DNA from: CAVOHU01 sp963843385
GTDB lineage: Bacteria; Acidobacteriota; Vicinamibacteria; Vicinamibacterales; JAKQTR01
Direction of reading: 5' to 3'
DNA: 64,000 nucleotides
NCBI GenBank assembly: GCA_963843385.1
Contig: CAWJJY010000007.1
Span: 806,001-870,000, forward strand
Positions within the stretch are counted from its first letter, which is position 1, and the number at the start of each line of letters is the position of its first letter. The notes under the pieces are model-generated. The model saw only the letters and a program-made list of their open reading frames with translations. It did not search any database and was not told the DNA's origin. Shown piece after piece: positions 18,180 to 25,463 of this stretch. A program made the translations under genes and the position numbers.

Positions 18180-18778
18180 GGGCTGGTTTCCCTCGGTGAC
18201 ACATGATCGGTCGCATGGCGAAGCGTTCGCAGCAACAGTAGTTTCGCCATCTTCCATTCGCGCATCACAGTGGGAGGCGACACCTGAAGAGCTTCGGCGG
18301 TTTCCTCGACGCTCAGACCGCCGAAGTAGCGCAACTGGACAACCTGGCTCTTCCTCGGCTCCACCTTTGCCAACGCGGTCAGCGCTTCGTCCAGTGCCAG
18401 CAGGTCGGCGTCAAATGCCGGCGTGACGGCAAGCGATTCGTCGAAGGCCACGCGCCTGCCGCGACCGCCACGCTTGAGCGCCCTGCGCGCGCGCGCCTCG
18501 TCCACGAGAATGCATCGCATCGCCTGGGCACAAACGCCGAAGAACTGCGCACGGTTCTGCCACGGCATGTGCCGGGCATCGACCATCTTTAGGTAGGCTT
18601 CGTGGACGAGCGCCGTGGTCTGCAGCGTGGCGCCAGGGGGTTGGCCGCGCATCCGGGCGTGGGCCAGACGATGCAGTTGGCGATAGACAAGCGGGACTAG
18701 GCGGGCGAGCGCTCCGTCATCGCCCTCCCGCCAGGCGATCAGCAACCGGGTGACGTCAGCGGTTGAAGGCCCGGACAT
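18176..18778 (-). CDS. ECF RNA polymerase sigma factor, TIGR02999-like
   Basis: The 200-residue sigma factor has a sigma-2 region (from VTRLLIAWREGDDGALARLV to QFFGVCAQAMRCILVDEARAR) and a sigma-4 helix-turn-helix (VVQLRYFGGLSVEETAEALQV, then SPPTVMREWKMAK). The signature ATLQTTALVHEAYLK and the DEARARRA-K-GG linker match the TIGR02999 group, common in Acidobacteria, Xanthomonas and planctomycetes. No zinc-binding anti-sigma gene is adjacent. Instead the gene overlaps a membrane Ser/Thr kinase by 4 bases, the arrangement known in groups where a kinase, not an anti-sigma factor, is thought to control the sigma factor. Its own target promoter cannot be deduced here. No strong promoter is seen in the 178 bases between it and the divergent gene at 18957. 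Confidence 0.9.
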   Translation of the reverse strand: MSGPSTADVTRLLIAWREGDDGALARLVPLVYRQLHRLAHARMRGQPPGATLQTTALVHEAYLKMVDARHMPWQNRAQFFGVCAQAMRCILVDEARARRALKRGGRGRRVAFDESLAVTPAFDADLLALDEALTALAKVEPRKSQVVQLRYFGGLSVEETAEALQVSPPTVMREWKMAKLLLLRTLRHATDHVSPRETSP

Positions 18779-18956
18779 CTGTGCCCCCTTCCCGCGCGTG
18801 ACCGGCGAAATCCTCGCAAATCATACCACCAAGACGGAAGCGCCACACCCGTACCGCCTGAGGTTGGATTTCAAGCGTGATAGTCGGCGTCCGCCTTTTC
18901 CGTTCTAGCGGCTGACAGCCGGTTCGAGACGAACCGGTGAACGGAAAGGGGGCGCC

Positions 18957-19607
18957 ATGACACCCCGCGCACCAACGCCATCCGCCCGGCCCGAGGGACC
19001 TGGCACCTCTGGTCCGGCGGCGATCGCGGCGATAATTGGAACGCTCGTGGGGCTTGCCGCCGGAGTCGAGGCGGTACCTCAAACGGCCGTTACGTCGTCC
19101 CCATCGGCTGTCACCCGCGTCCGTGGCCTTGACGGCCGGGTCCGCGCCCTCCTGGACGACGGCCGGGAGCGCTCTCCGACGTTCCGGCGCCTGTGCGACA
19201 CGTTAGAGCGAAGCGACCTTGTCGTCGTGGTGGACGTTCGGCCCCTGAAGGCTCCGGCGCAGACCTCGTTTGTCGCGGCAACACCGGCCGGCCGCGTCGT
19301 TCGGATCACGCTCAGCAGCATCCCTCAGGTGGACGACGTTCTTCTGGCCCTGCTCGCCCACGAGCTGCAGCACGCGGTCGAAATCGCGGCGGCGCCTCAG
19401 GTCGTCAACTCGGCAAGCATGCTTGGGCTCTACGGAGAACCTGGTGGGTGCACTCTGGAGGCACAGAAAGTGAAGTACATCGTCGCCTATGAACTGGGGA
19501 TGAGCCCCAAGCCCCAGCCGCGCCGCCGCATGGTCGTTACAAACCGCGGCGTCCTCGCACAGCTGAGCCAAGCCGCCGCTCGCGAGTCTCGGAACAAGTG
19601 GCGATGA
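18957..19607 (+). CDS. exported or membrane-anchored protein with HExxH metalloprotease-like motif
   Basis: The 216-residue protein has a hydrophobic N-terminal segment (AAIAAIIGTLVGLAAGVEA, residues ~21-40), so it is probably exported or anchored. The middle region has a LVVVVDVRPLK strand and the motif LLAHELQHAVEIA, an HExxH zinc site of the gluzincin kind. A Glu-rich tail segment (GCTLEAQKVKYIVAYELG) might supply a third ligand. A GGAAAGGGGGC ribosome site supports the start. It diverges from the sigma/kinase locus. I do not recognise a named family; similar HELQH proteins of unknown function are frequent in Acidobacteria. Protease activity is plausible but not proven. Confidence 0.7.
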   Translation: MTPRAPTPSARPEGPGTSGPAAIAAIIGTLVGLAAGVEAVPQTAVTSSPSAVTRVRGLDGRVRALLDDGRERSPTFRRLCDTLERSDLVVVVDVRPLKAPAQTSFVAATPAGRVVRITLSSIPQVDDVLLALLAHELQHAVEIAAAPQVVNSASMLGLYGEPGGCTLEAQKVKYIVAYELGMSPKPQPRRRMVVTNRGVLAQLSQAAARESRNKWR

Positions 19608-19889
19608 AGGTCTCGAGACACTGGACGCGGTCGGTCTTCGACCATCACGACACCAGCTGTTCGGCGGATCTGTGCGAGGCTGGCGGGTGAGTGAAAGGTC
19701 CGCCTGTAAGTCCGGCGATACCCTTCTGATACGTGGGCAGGCCGATACCCTGCGAGTGCAGCCGCGGCAGGGACACAGGCGAGATGAGGACGAGACTACG
19801 ACGAGACAACGAGGAGGACAGTGCGACAGTGCGTCGTAAGCACCACATTCACGACGGGTCGCGAGTCTACCGAGCGAGCGTCGGCACCT

Positions 19890-20100
19890 TCACTTGACCT
19901 CTGCCGCGCCAGGAAAGATCCACGGGAACACGATCCCGGTCGTGTACATGCACCGATCGTTGTGTCCGCATTCGGGCACGATCACGATCCTGTGCTTCGC
20001 GCCAAGTTCCTCGTTGACGTACTTGACCAACGCCTCGCCTCGCGCGCGGCGGACCGGCCTGCGACTGCTGGCGATGAGGCGATTGGGCGAACGAGAGGGT
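19890..20100 (-). pseudogene. C-terminal remnant of an alpha/beta hydrolase gene
   Basis: On the minus strand a frame without a proper start encodes GEALVKYVNEELGAKHRIV followed by IVPECGHNDRCMYT and ends in VFPWIFPGAAEVK before TGA. The CGHND segment looks like the catalytic-His end of an alpha/beta hydrolase. Upstream of about 20045 the frame turns Arg-rich and unlike a protein, so only ~50 residues survive. It lies downstream of a different intact hydrolase. The rest of the 650 bases between 19608 and 20257 shows no gene. Confidence 0.6.
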
Positions 20101-20176
20101 AGCCGCCAGAAGGGGAGTCGAGGTTCGAATGGCGAGACGTTACACGAACGATCCGTCTATGGCGCACGGAATCGAA

Positions 20177-20235
20177 CGGGGTGAGCCAAGCTGGCGCGGC
20201 CGGCTGCTGTCGGCCGCGCGCGGAGGCTCACCCCG
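20177..20235. terminator. two-part GC-rich hairpin after the hydrolase gene
   Basis: The outer arms CGGGGTGAGCC (20177-20187) and GGCTCACCCCG (20225-20235) pair perfectly over 11 bases. Inside, CGCGGCCG (20195-20202) pairs with CGGCCGCG (20211-20218). It sits 22 bases past the stop of the leftward hydrolase gene. There is no T-run, so it may be a transcript-end stabiliser or a Rho-assisted stop, not a classical intrinsic terminator. Confidence 0.55.
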
Positions 20236-20257
20236 GTCAGCCTGAACCCTCGAACCG

Positions 20258-21379
20258 TTACCTCTTCGCGTTCTGCTCGACGATCCACCGCGCCACCTGC
20301 GGCATCACGGTTGGGTAGTACTCCACCGCGCAATGCTCGCCGAGGCCGAGAAGCCACAGGTCACCAACTTTCGCCGCCTGCCAAGTCGCCATCAGGTCGG
20401 CCGGCGTGCTGCCGGAATCGCGCGTACCGTTGACTACGAGCAGCGGTCCGTTGATCAGCTTGTCGCCGACCTTGGCGTCCGGCGCGAGCGAGTTCTTCAT
20501 ACCAATGTGCAGCGCCCCGCAGAAGGCCACCGTCGCGGTGACGCGCGGGTCGTTCTTCAAGGCTGCGCGCAGGGAAGCGCCCGCACCATAGCTCTGCCCG
20601 AACAGGCTGATGTGCTTGGTGTCGATATCCGTTCGCTTCAGGTAACCGTCCAAGAGGGCGAGGTGGGCGTCCGTCTTGGTGTCTCGCTCCCAATTCCTGC
20701 TCTCGCCGAATCCGGGCAGATCGAAGGTGGCGACGGCCAGCCCTTGGGCAAGAAAGTCCTGGACGGGCTTGAAGTGGTTCGCCTTGTACTGATCGACGCC
20801 CCCGGCGTAGAGGACGAGCGGCGGCTTCTCGACGCCCACCGGCTTGTGCAGATAGCTGGTGATGAAGCCGTCCCTGAACGGGATCTTCACGACCTCCAGC
20901 GGAACGTCCATCAGCTTTCCGAGCTTCTGATACGCGCGCAGCTGCTGATCGTAGTCCTTCGCCTCCTCGGCGTTGGTGACCCTCGGGAACCAGCCGAGTG
21001 CGTAGTAGGCGACCGACGCCACGTAGGCGTCCCAAGCTGCCCGGCGCGGCCCGGTCTTGACGAACTTGTCGCCGAGGTTCTCGTAGTACTCGCCGAGCAC
21101 CCGCCACTCGTAGACCCAGGAGCCGGGGGCATCGCCGTCCTGCTTGGTGATTCGCGCGACCGTCTGGCGGATGATGTTCTCGTCTCCGCCGAGCGCGATC
21201 GAGTAGGCGCGAACCCGGCGCTCTTCCAGCACCGCGTGCCCGTCCTTGATGTTGCTTGTGTTCTGGGAGGGCTGGGCGAAGCCGGCCGACGCGGCCAGCA
21301 GTGAGAACAGGGGTACAGCTACGCCGATCGCCGCCGATTTGTAGAGTGCCCGCGTAAGGGTCTTCCTGAGAGGAGGCAT
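20258..21379 (-). CDS. exported FrsA/DUF1100-like alpha/beta hydrolase
   Basis: The 373-residue protein has a signal peptide (to about residue 35, AASAGFAQ) and a helical N-terminal part to ~155. A hydrolase core follows, with LVLYAGGVDQYK, FDLPGFGES, the nucleophile elbow GQSYGAG (Ser263), NGTRDSG (Asp candidate) and GLGEHCAVEYYP with the likely catalytic His near 349. The fold resembles FrsA-like esterases and dipeptidyl-peptidase-type hydrolases. The substrate is unknown. The start ATG at 21379 is preceded on the minus strand by AAAGGATTACCCC. It is divergent from the PadR operon, and the 280 bases between them hold the PadR promoter. Confidence 0.8.
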   Translation of the reverse strand: MPPLRKTLTRALYKSAAIGVAVPLFSLLAASAGFAQPSQNTSNIKDGHAVLEERRVRAYSIALGGDENIIRQTVARITKQDGDAPGSWVYEWRVLGEYYENLGDKFVKTGPRRAAWDAYVASVAYYALGWFPRVTNAEEAKDYDQQLRAYQKLGKLMDVPLEVVKIPFRDGFITSYLHKPVGVEKPPLVLYAGGVDQYKANHFKPVQDFLAQGLAVATFDLPGFGESRNWERDTKTDAHLALLDGYLKRTDIDTKHISLFGQSYGAGASLRAALKNDPRVTATVAFCGALHIGMKNSLAPDAKVGDKLINGPLLVVNGTRDSGSTPADLMATWQAAKVGDLWLLGLGEHCAVEYYPTVMPQVARWIVEQNAKR

Positions 21380-21620
21380 GGGGTAATCCTTTCAATTGGC
21401 CGATGAGCCGACCGGCGCAGTATACACTCGGTGCCCCGCGGAAGGGGAGAGGAAGTCGTTTGGCGAGGCCGACCGGGAGTTGATCCGCCTTCGCCCCTCG
21501 CGGGGCTTCGGCGAGACAGCCTTCGCGCGGCTGTGCCTCGCTCTGGATTTCCAGGCTGAAACGCGCCTGCCTCTCGACACGCCGACGCGGTCGGGTCGCT
21601 CGAGTCCTGAATTCGGGTTG

Positions 21621-21649
21621 TTGACATACATAGAACAACGATGTATAAG
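21621..21649 (+). promoter_or_regulatory. strong sigma-70 promoter with internal PadR-type operator
   Basis: TTGACA (21621-21626) and TATAAG (21644-21649) are spaced by exactly 17 bases and lie just upstream of padR (start 21660), so the 5' leader would be only a few bases. Between the hexamers a perfect inverted repeat, ATACAT (21626-21631) and ATGTAT (21641-21646) with a 9-base spacer, overlaps both. PadR proteins commonly bind ATGT/ACAT-type dyads, so autorepression is likely. Confidence 0.75.
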
Positions 21650-21659
21650 ACTGCTACGT

Positions 21660-21998
21660 ATGGACCTGAGTAAGGACCTGGTTGCTGCCTCGGCCACGCC
21701 GCTCGTCCTGGCGATCCTCGCCGAAGGCGACAGTTACGGCTACGCCATCATCAAGCGGGTGGCCGAGCTGTCCGGCGGGCACCTGCAGTGGACCGACGGC
21801 ATGCTCTATCCCGTGCTGCACCGCCTCGAGCGGCAGGGCCATGTCGCGGCGAAGTGGGCCTCCGCCGAGAACGGCCGCAAGCGGAAGTACTACCGGATCA
21901 CGAAAGAAGGCAGGGCGCTCCTCGCGGCCCAGCGGCAGCAGTGGAAGGCCGTGGACGGGACCCTGCGCGGTATCTGGATGGAGGCGTGCACGGTATGA
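21660..21998 (+). CDS. PadR-family transcriptional regulator
   Basis: The 112-residue winged-helix regulator starts at the ATG at 21660. The frame is open further upstream, but that part contains the promoter and has no protein-like composition. Family signs are PLVLAILAEGDSYGYAIIKR, the recognition helix region with DGMLYPVLHRLERQGHV, the wing RKRKYYRITKEGRALL and a short C-terminal helix (QQWKAVDGTLRGIW), as in subfamily-2 PadR proteins. The stop overlaps the start of the next gene (ATGA), so the two are co-translated. In Acidobacteria such regulators nearly always precede a permease-prefix protein. The operator in its own promoter suggests negative autoregulation that also controls the membrane partner. 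Its inducer is unknown. Confidence 0.92.
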   Translation: MDLSKDLVAASATPLVLAILAEGDSYGYAIIKRVAELSGGHLQWTDGMLYPVLHRLERQGHVAAKWASAENGRKRKYYRITKEGRALLAAQRQQWKAVDGTLRGIWMEACTV

Positions 21999-23383
21999 CG
22001 ACATTCGCCGATCGACCGCTGGAGGAGCAAATCGCGCAGTGGCGGGAGTTCTTACGCCGCCGGCAGGCCATCCACGGTCCCGACGTGGAGGAGCTCGAGG
22101 GCCATCTGCGCGACCAGCTGGCGGCGCTCACCGACGCCGGCCTGGCAGGGGATGAAGCGTTCCTGGTCGCAGTCAAGCGCATGGGCAGCCTCGATGCGCT
22201 CTCACGAGAGTTCGCTCGCGCGCACTCCGAGCGGCTGTGGAAGCAGTTGGTCATGGCCCCCGACGCTGCCGATGCGCCAGCCACGACCGCACGCGCCGAG
22301 ACGCTCGTCGTCCTGGGCCTTGCCATCGCCGCGGCGCTTGCCATCAAGGTGCCGGCGTTGTTCGGCCTTCGGCTCGACACGGGCGACGAGGCCTTCTACC
22401 TCCGGAACGCCAGCCTGTTCGTGTTCCCGCTGCTCGCGGTCTACTTCGTGTGGAAGCGTGGGTCGGGGGTTGTCAGCGGCCTCTGGCTCGCGCTGCCCTT
22501 CGCGGCCGCGGCTGTGTTCGCCAACGTCTTCCCCTTCCCCAAGGGCGCCCGAGGGTGCTGCAGCAGTAACACCGAGGTGCTGACCATCCTGCACCTGCCA
22601 ATCGCCCTCTGGCTGGCCATCGGCTTCGCGTATGTCCGGAACCGCTGGTTCGACGACGGCGGGCGCATGAACTTCGTCCGGTTCTCGGGCGAGCTGGTCA
22701 TCTACTACGTGCTCATCGCGCTCGGCGGGGGCGTCCTCACCGGCTTTACTGTCATGATGTTCAAGGCCATCGGGATGAACGCCGAGTGGTTCGTCGCGGG
22801 CTGGCTGGTCCCGTGCGGGGCGGCGGGCGCCGTCATCATCGGATCCTGGCTGGTGGAGGCGAAGCAGAGTGTCATCGAGAACATGGCACCGGTGCTGACC
22901 AGGCTGTTCACGCCGCTCTTCACGGTTCTGCTCCTGGTGTTTCTGGGGACGATGGTGTGGACGGGCAGCCCGATCAACGTGAAGCGGGAGGTGCTCATCG
23001 GCTTCGATCTGCTGCTGGTGGTCGTCGTCGGGCTGGTGCTCTACGCCGCCTCCGCGCGCGACCCGCAAGCGCCGCCCGACCTCTTCGACCTCCTGCAACT
23101 GCTTCTCGTGGCCAGCGCGCTCGTGGTCGATGGGGTGGCGCTCTCGGCGATCGCGGCCCGCATCTCAGAGTTTGGCTTCACGCCCAACCGAGTTGCGGCG
23201 CTTGGCGAGAATCTCATCCTGCTCGTCAACCTGGCGTGGTCGGCGTGGCTCTATGCGCGCTTCCTGCGTCACCGGGGCTCGTTTGCCGTCCTGGAGCGAT
23301 GGCAGATCGCCTACCTGCCCGTGTACTTCCTCTGGGCGGGACTGGTGGTTGTCGTGTTCCCGCCCGTGTTCGGCTACCGGTGA
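21995..23383 (+). CDS. permease-prefix-domain membrane protein paired with PadR
   Basis: The 462-residue protein starts at the ATG that overlaps the padR stop. Residues ~5-75 form the permease prefix domain: EEQIAQWREFLRRRQ, HGPDVEELEGHLRDQ, AGLAGDEAFLVAVKRMGSL. In other Acidobacteria this domain precedes a MacB/FtsX-type (ADOP) ABC permease. Here it is followed by about ten hydrophobic segments (from VVLGLAIAAALAIKVPALF to PVYFLWAGLVVVVFP) with an NxKRE loop, resembling DUF4153-like polytopic proteins instead. It therefore lacks the macrolide-exporter core and has no ATPase neighbour. A function in membrane stress or drug sensing is speculation. The PadR partner presumably regulates it. Confidence 0.8.
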   Translation: MTTFADRPLEEQIAQWREFLRRRQAIHGPDVEELEGHLRDQLAALTDAGLAGDEAFLVAVKRMGSLDALSREFARAHSERLWKQLVMAPDAADAPATTARAETLVVLGLAIAAALAIKVPALFGLRLDTGDEAFYLRNASLFVFPLLAVYFVWKRGSGVVSGLWLALPFAAAAVFANVFPFPKGARGCCSSNTEVLTILHLPIALWLAIGFAYVRNRWFDDGGRMNFVRFSGELVIYYVLIALGGGVLTGFTVMMFKAIGMNAEWFVAGWLVPCGAAGAVIIGSWLVEAKQSVIENMAPVLTRLFTPLFTVLLLVFLGTMVWTGSPINVKREVLIGFDLLLVVVVGLVLYAASARDPQAPPDLFDLLQLLLVASALVVDGVALSAIAARISEFGFTPNRVAALGENLILLVNLAWSAWLYARFLRHRGSFAVLERWQIAYLPVYFLWAGLVVVVFPPVFGYR

Positions 23384-23733
23384 TACGCGCTCCACGCGGG
23401 CGATGCACCGGCCGATAGGCCTGACGAATCGCCCAGCGCTTGCAGAATGTCCGACGTGTCGAGAGCATGGTGCGCGCTGGATTGCGGACCGGTCCGCCTT
23501 CGCGCCTACGCTCATCGAGTTTCGGCGCGGCAGGCGCATGACGGTTGGCTGGCCGAGCCGAAGCCCGGCGAAGCCGAGGCAGAGTCCGCCTTCGCCGCTC
23601 GCGCGGCTCAAGTCGCGTGGATATCTCCCGAAGCGCTCGGTCAGCGCACTCGCCTTGCCCGATCTGCCGGCTGCCATGAGCGAGGCTGATGACGGTGCCC
23701 CTCGACTCCCTGGCTTCAATGGGTCGCTCGGGA

Positions 23734-23798
23734 CACCACTCGACTCAGTCGAATGGCCTGCCACGAGCGAAGGAGCGGAGCGACTGAGTCGAGTGGTG
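23734..23798. repeat. perfect 18-base inverted repeat reaching into the tRNA-Leu 3' end
   Basis: CACCACTCGACTCAGTCG at 23734-23751 and its exact complement at 23781-23798 flank a 29-base loop. The right arm includes the encoded CCA and discriminator base of the tRNA. On the tRNA strand this makes a hairpin directly at the tRNA 3' end. It could be a terminator or processing signal, or a duplication of the tRNA end left by integration. The rest of 23384-23733 shows no gene. Confidence 0.7.
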
Positions 23799-23882
23799 CC
23801 GGAGGAGGGAATTGAACCCACACGGGGGGTGAACCCCACGGGATTTTGAGTCCCGCGCGTCTGCCAGTTTCGCCACTCCGGC
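23794..23882 (-). tRNA. tRNA-Leu(CAA), CCA encoded
   Basis: The gene reads leftward from 23882. The acceptor arms GCCGGAG (23882-23876) and CTCCGGC (23804-23798) pair perfectly and are followed by discriminator A and an encoded CCA (23796-23794). The D arm contains TGGCGAAACTGGCAGAC. The anticodon loop is CTCAAAA inside a CGGGA/TCCCG stem, giving anticodon CAA for leucine codon UUG. A long variable arm (GTGGGGTTCACCCCCCGT) marks a class II tRNA, and the T arm has GGTTCAATTCC. A possible -10 box (TATACT on the minus strand) lies at 23921-23916, but no convincing -35 was found. Confidence 0.95.
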
Positions 23883-24288
23883 ACATCGAGAGATGGGAAC
23901 GCAGACAGGACGGCCAGTATATCGCAGCCCTCCGGCCCCGCGCCACGCCAGACGCGTTCACGGGCAGAGCTCATGCCGTCGTAATCGAACACGCCGCGCG
24001 GGAACCGGGAACCGCTCTAGGGTGGCGAGACAACCTTCGAGTTGAGGCCATGCGCGCGAACGCGACGGCCGCGCTGCCGGAGTTGACAGCCAGCGCACCA
24101 GGTCAGCTAAGCCGACGCGCGAACGCGACGAGCCCGTAGGCGGAGGTTATCGCCCGCGTGGCGCGTCGGCGGCCCCAGTGCTCGACCGCGAACAGCTTCC
24201 CACACTGGGCGCGCGACCGCGCACGGTTCTCGAAGGGGCGGCGCGAGGGTGCCCGCGACGGCACCCTCGTCAGCGCCGGGCCACCGGC
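23883..24288. other. intergenic region without recognisable gene
   Basis: About 400 bases between tRNA-Leu and the DUF1579 gene. Short open frames on both strands have no ribosome site or family-like composition. Nothing is seen apart from the weak tRNA -10 candidate. Confidence 0.5.
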
Positions 24289-24918
24289 CTACTGGTGGCT
24301 CCGCGTGAAGACGATTTCCATCGTCTTGGCTTCCTTGCCGTTGCGGGTCTCGTACCACGACATCTCATGATGGTCGTCGTCGACGATGCGAAGCGTCTGT
24401 CGAATCCGCACCTTCGACATCGGCTTCGTCATGTCGGCCATCTCGCCGCTGTAGGTGATCGTCTTCGTTGCCGGATCGTACTTTCCAGAGAAGGTCGTGA
24501 TGCCCGTGCCGAAGTTGTCGATCCATGTCGAGACGAACTGGCCAGTGACGTTGTCGAATCCGTCGATGCCACCGCCCTCGAACGGCATGCCCATCATCAT
24601 GGCCTTGGCGGTGCTTCGCACATACCTGCCGCCCATGATGGACTCGTAGGTAGCGGTGCCGTTCGACTCGGTCGGCGGCGCGGAAGGATTGGTCCACATC
24701 CTGGTGGTGAACATCCAATTGCCCGCGAACGAGGAAAGCAACTGGTGATTCGCCCCCGGGGTCATCGCCTTCGTCATGGCTTCCATCATGGCCATCTGCT
24801 CTTTGGACATCGGCGGGGCCTTGGTTTCCTGCTGGGCGGCGAGCGCCGGGGCGAGCGTCAGAGCCAGCGCGGCGGCGAACAGAAGCGGAGCGATTGCACG
24901 GCGGTGCACGCGGTCCAT
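24289..24918 (-). CDS. exported DUF1579 family protein
   Basis: The 209-residue protein starts at the ATG at 24918, chosen because AAGGAGG precedes it by six bases; a 16-codon upstream extension overlaps the promoter. The signal peptide (AIAPLLFAAALALTLAPALA) is followed by an M-rich segment with MSKEQMAMMEAMTKAM and the DUF1579 core: LLSSFAGNWMFTTRMW, SNGTATYESIMGGRYV, FEGGGIDGFDNVTGQFVSTW, ITTFSGKYDPATKTITYSGE and a VRIRQTLRIVDDDHHEMSWYE strand. These proteins form a lipocalin-like beta structure in the periplasm; their biochemical role is unknown. The gene stands alone, with a promoter directly upstream that contains an inverted repeat. Confidence 0.88.
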   Translation of the reverse strand: MDRVHRRAIAPLLFAAALALTLAPALAAQQETKAPPMSKEQMAMMEAMTKAMTPGANHQLLSSFAGNWMFTTRMWTNPSAPPTESNGTATYESIMGGRYVRSTAKAMMMGMPFEGGGIDGFDNVTGQFVSTWIDNFGTGITTFSGKYDPATKTITYSGEMADMTKPMSKVRIRQTLRIVDDDHHEMSWYETRNGKEAKTMEIVFTRSHQ

Positions 24919-24951
24919 TGGGAGCCTCCTTGAAGGGTCGAGTTTCAAACG

Positions 24952-24981
24952 ATCGTAATCCGACAATTATCATCGGATCAA
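24952..24981 (-). promoter_or_regulatory. promoter with central dyad for the DUF1579 gene
   Basis: On the minus strand TTGATC (24981-24976) and TACGAT (24957-24952) are 18 bases apart, 34 bases before the start codon. A perfect inverted repeat, ATCCGA (24958-24963) and TCGGAT (24973-24978) with a 9-base spacer, fills the promoter and could be an operator. The 480 bases between this and carD hold no gene. Confidence 0.55.
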
Positions 24982-25331
24982 GGTGGAGGCCTCGAGCGCC
25001 GCTCGTGTCAGATTGTCAGCCCCCTGGGGCGAACCAGGAAGGAGCTCGTGCGCGTGGAGGTATGCGGAGGCAGCAGTCTACCGGCGCGCGATCCAAATTG
25101 TCGAACTTATGCCCTGACCACCCTAGGAGCCTCGGGGCAGGCTGGTGTGGCTGAGCCGCGCGAGGCCCAGCCCGGGAGGGGAGCCTCTGGACGGATTTTG
25201 TCACTGGACTGCGCAAGGCGTGCCAATCCACACACACCCCGATCAGAATTTGCACGGACAATCGCCCGCGTGCAGCCGCGCGGGTAAAGAGTTGATTTGA
25301 AGCGGGTTGCGCCACTGTGGTCGCGGGGAAC

Positions 25332-25396
25332 AAACGGCGAAACTTGGCCGTTTCTCGGCCAATTCCGTTGCGATCAGGTGCCGGCTCAGGTATAAT
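25332..25396 (+). promoter_or_regulatory. carD promoter with overlapping upstream dyads
   Basis: TTGCGA (25368-25373) and TATAAT (25391-25396) have a 17-base spacer, so this is a near-consensus sigma-70 promoter about 60 bases before the carD start. Just upstream two inverted repeats overlap: AAACGGC/GCCGTTT (25332-25338, 25347-25353) and TTGGCC/GGCCAA (25344-25349, 25357-25362). They could form alternative operator sites. Confidence 0.7.
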
Positions 25397-25463
25397 GAGG
25401 AAGTTGTAAGCACCCTCGGCGCTGCGACTGTCTGCCAACTCTCCAGAGAAGCGAGGAATCCCA

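Noticed and set aside
20333..21304. 323-codon open frame antisense to the exported hydrolase
   Set aside because: Shadow of the hydrolase gene, whose GQSYGAG elbow and signal peptide are unmistakable.
23165..23992. 275-codon minus-strand frame across tRNA-Leu
   Set aside because: It contains the tRNA gene and the inverted repeat and is not protein-like.
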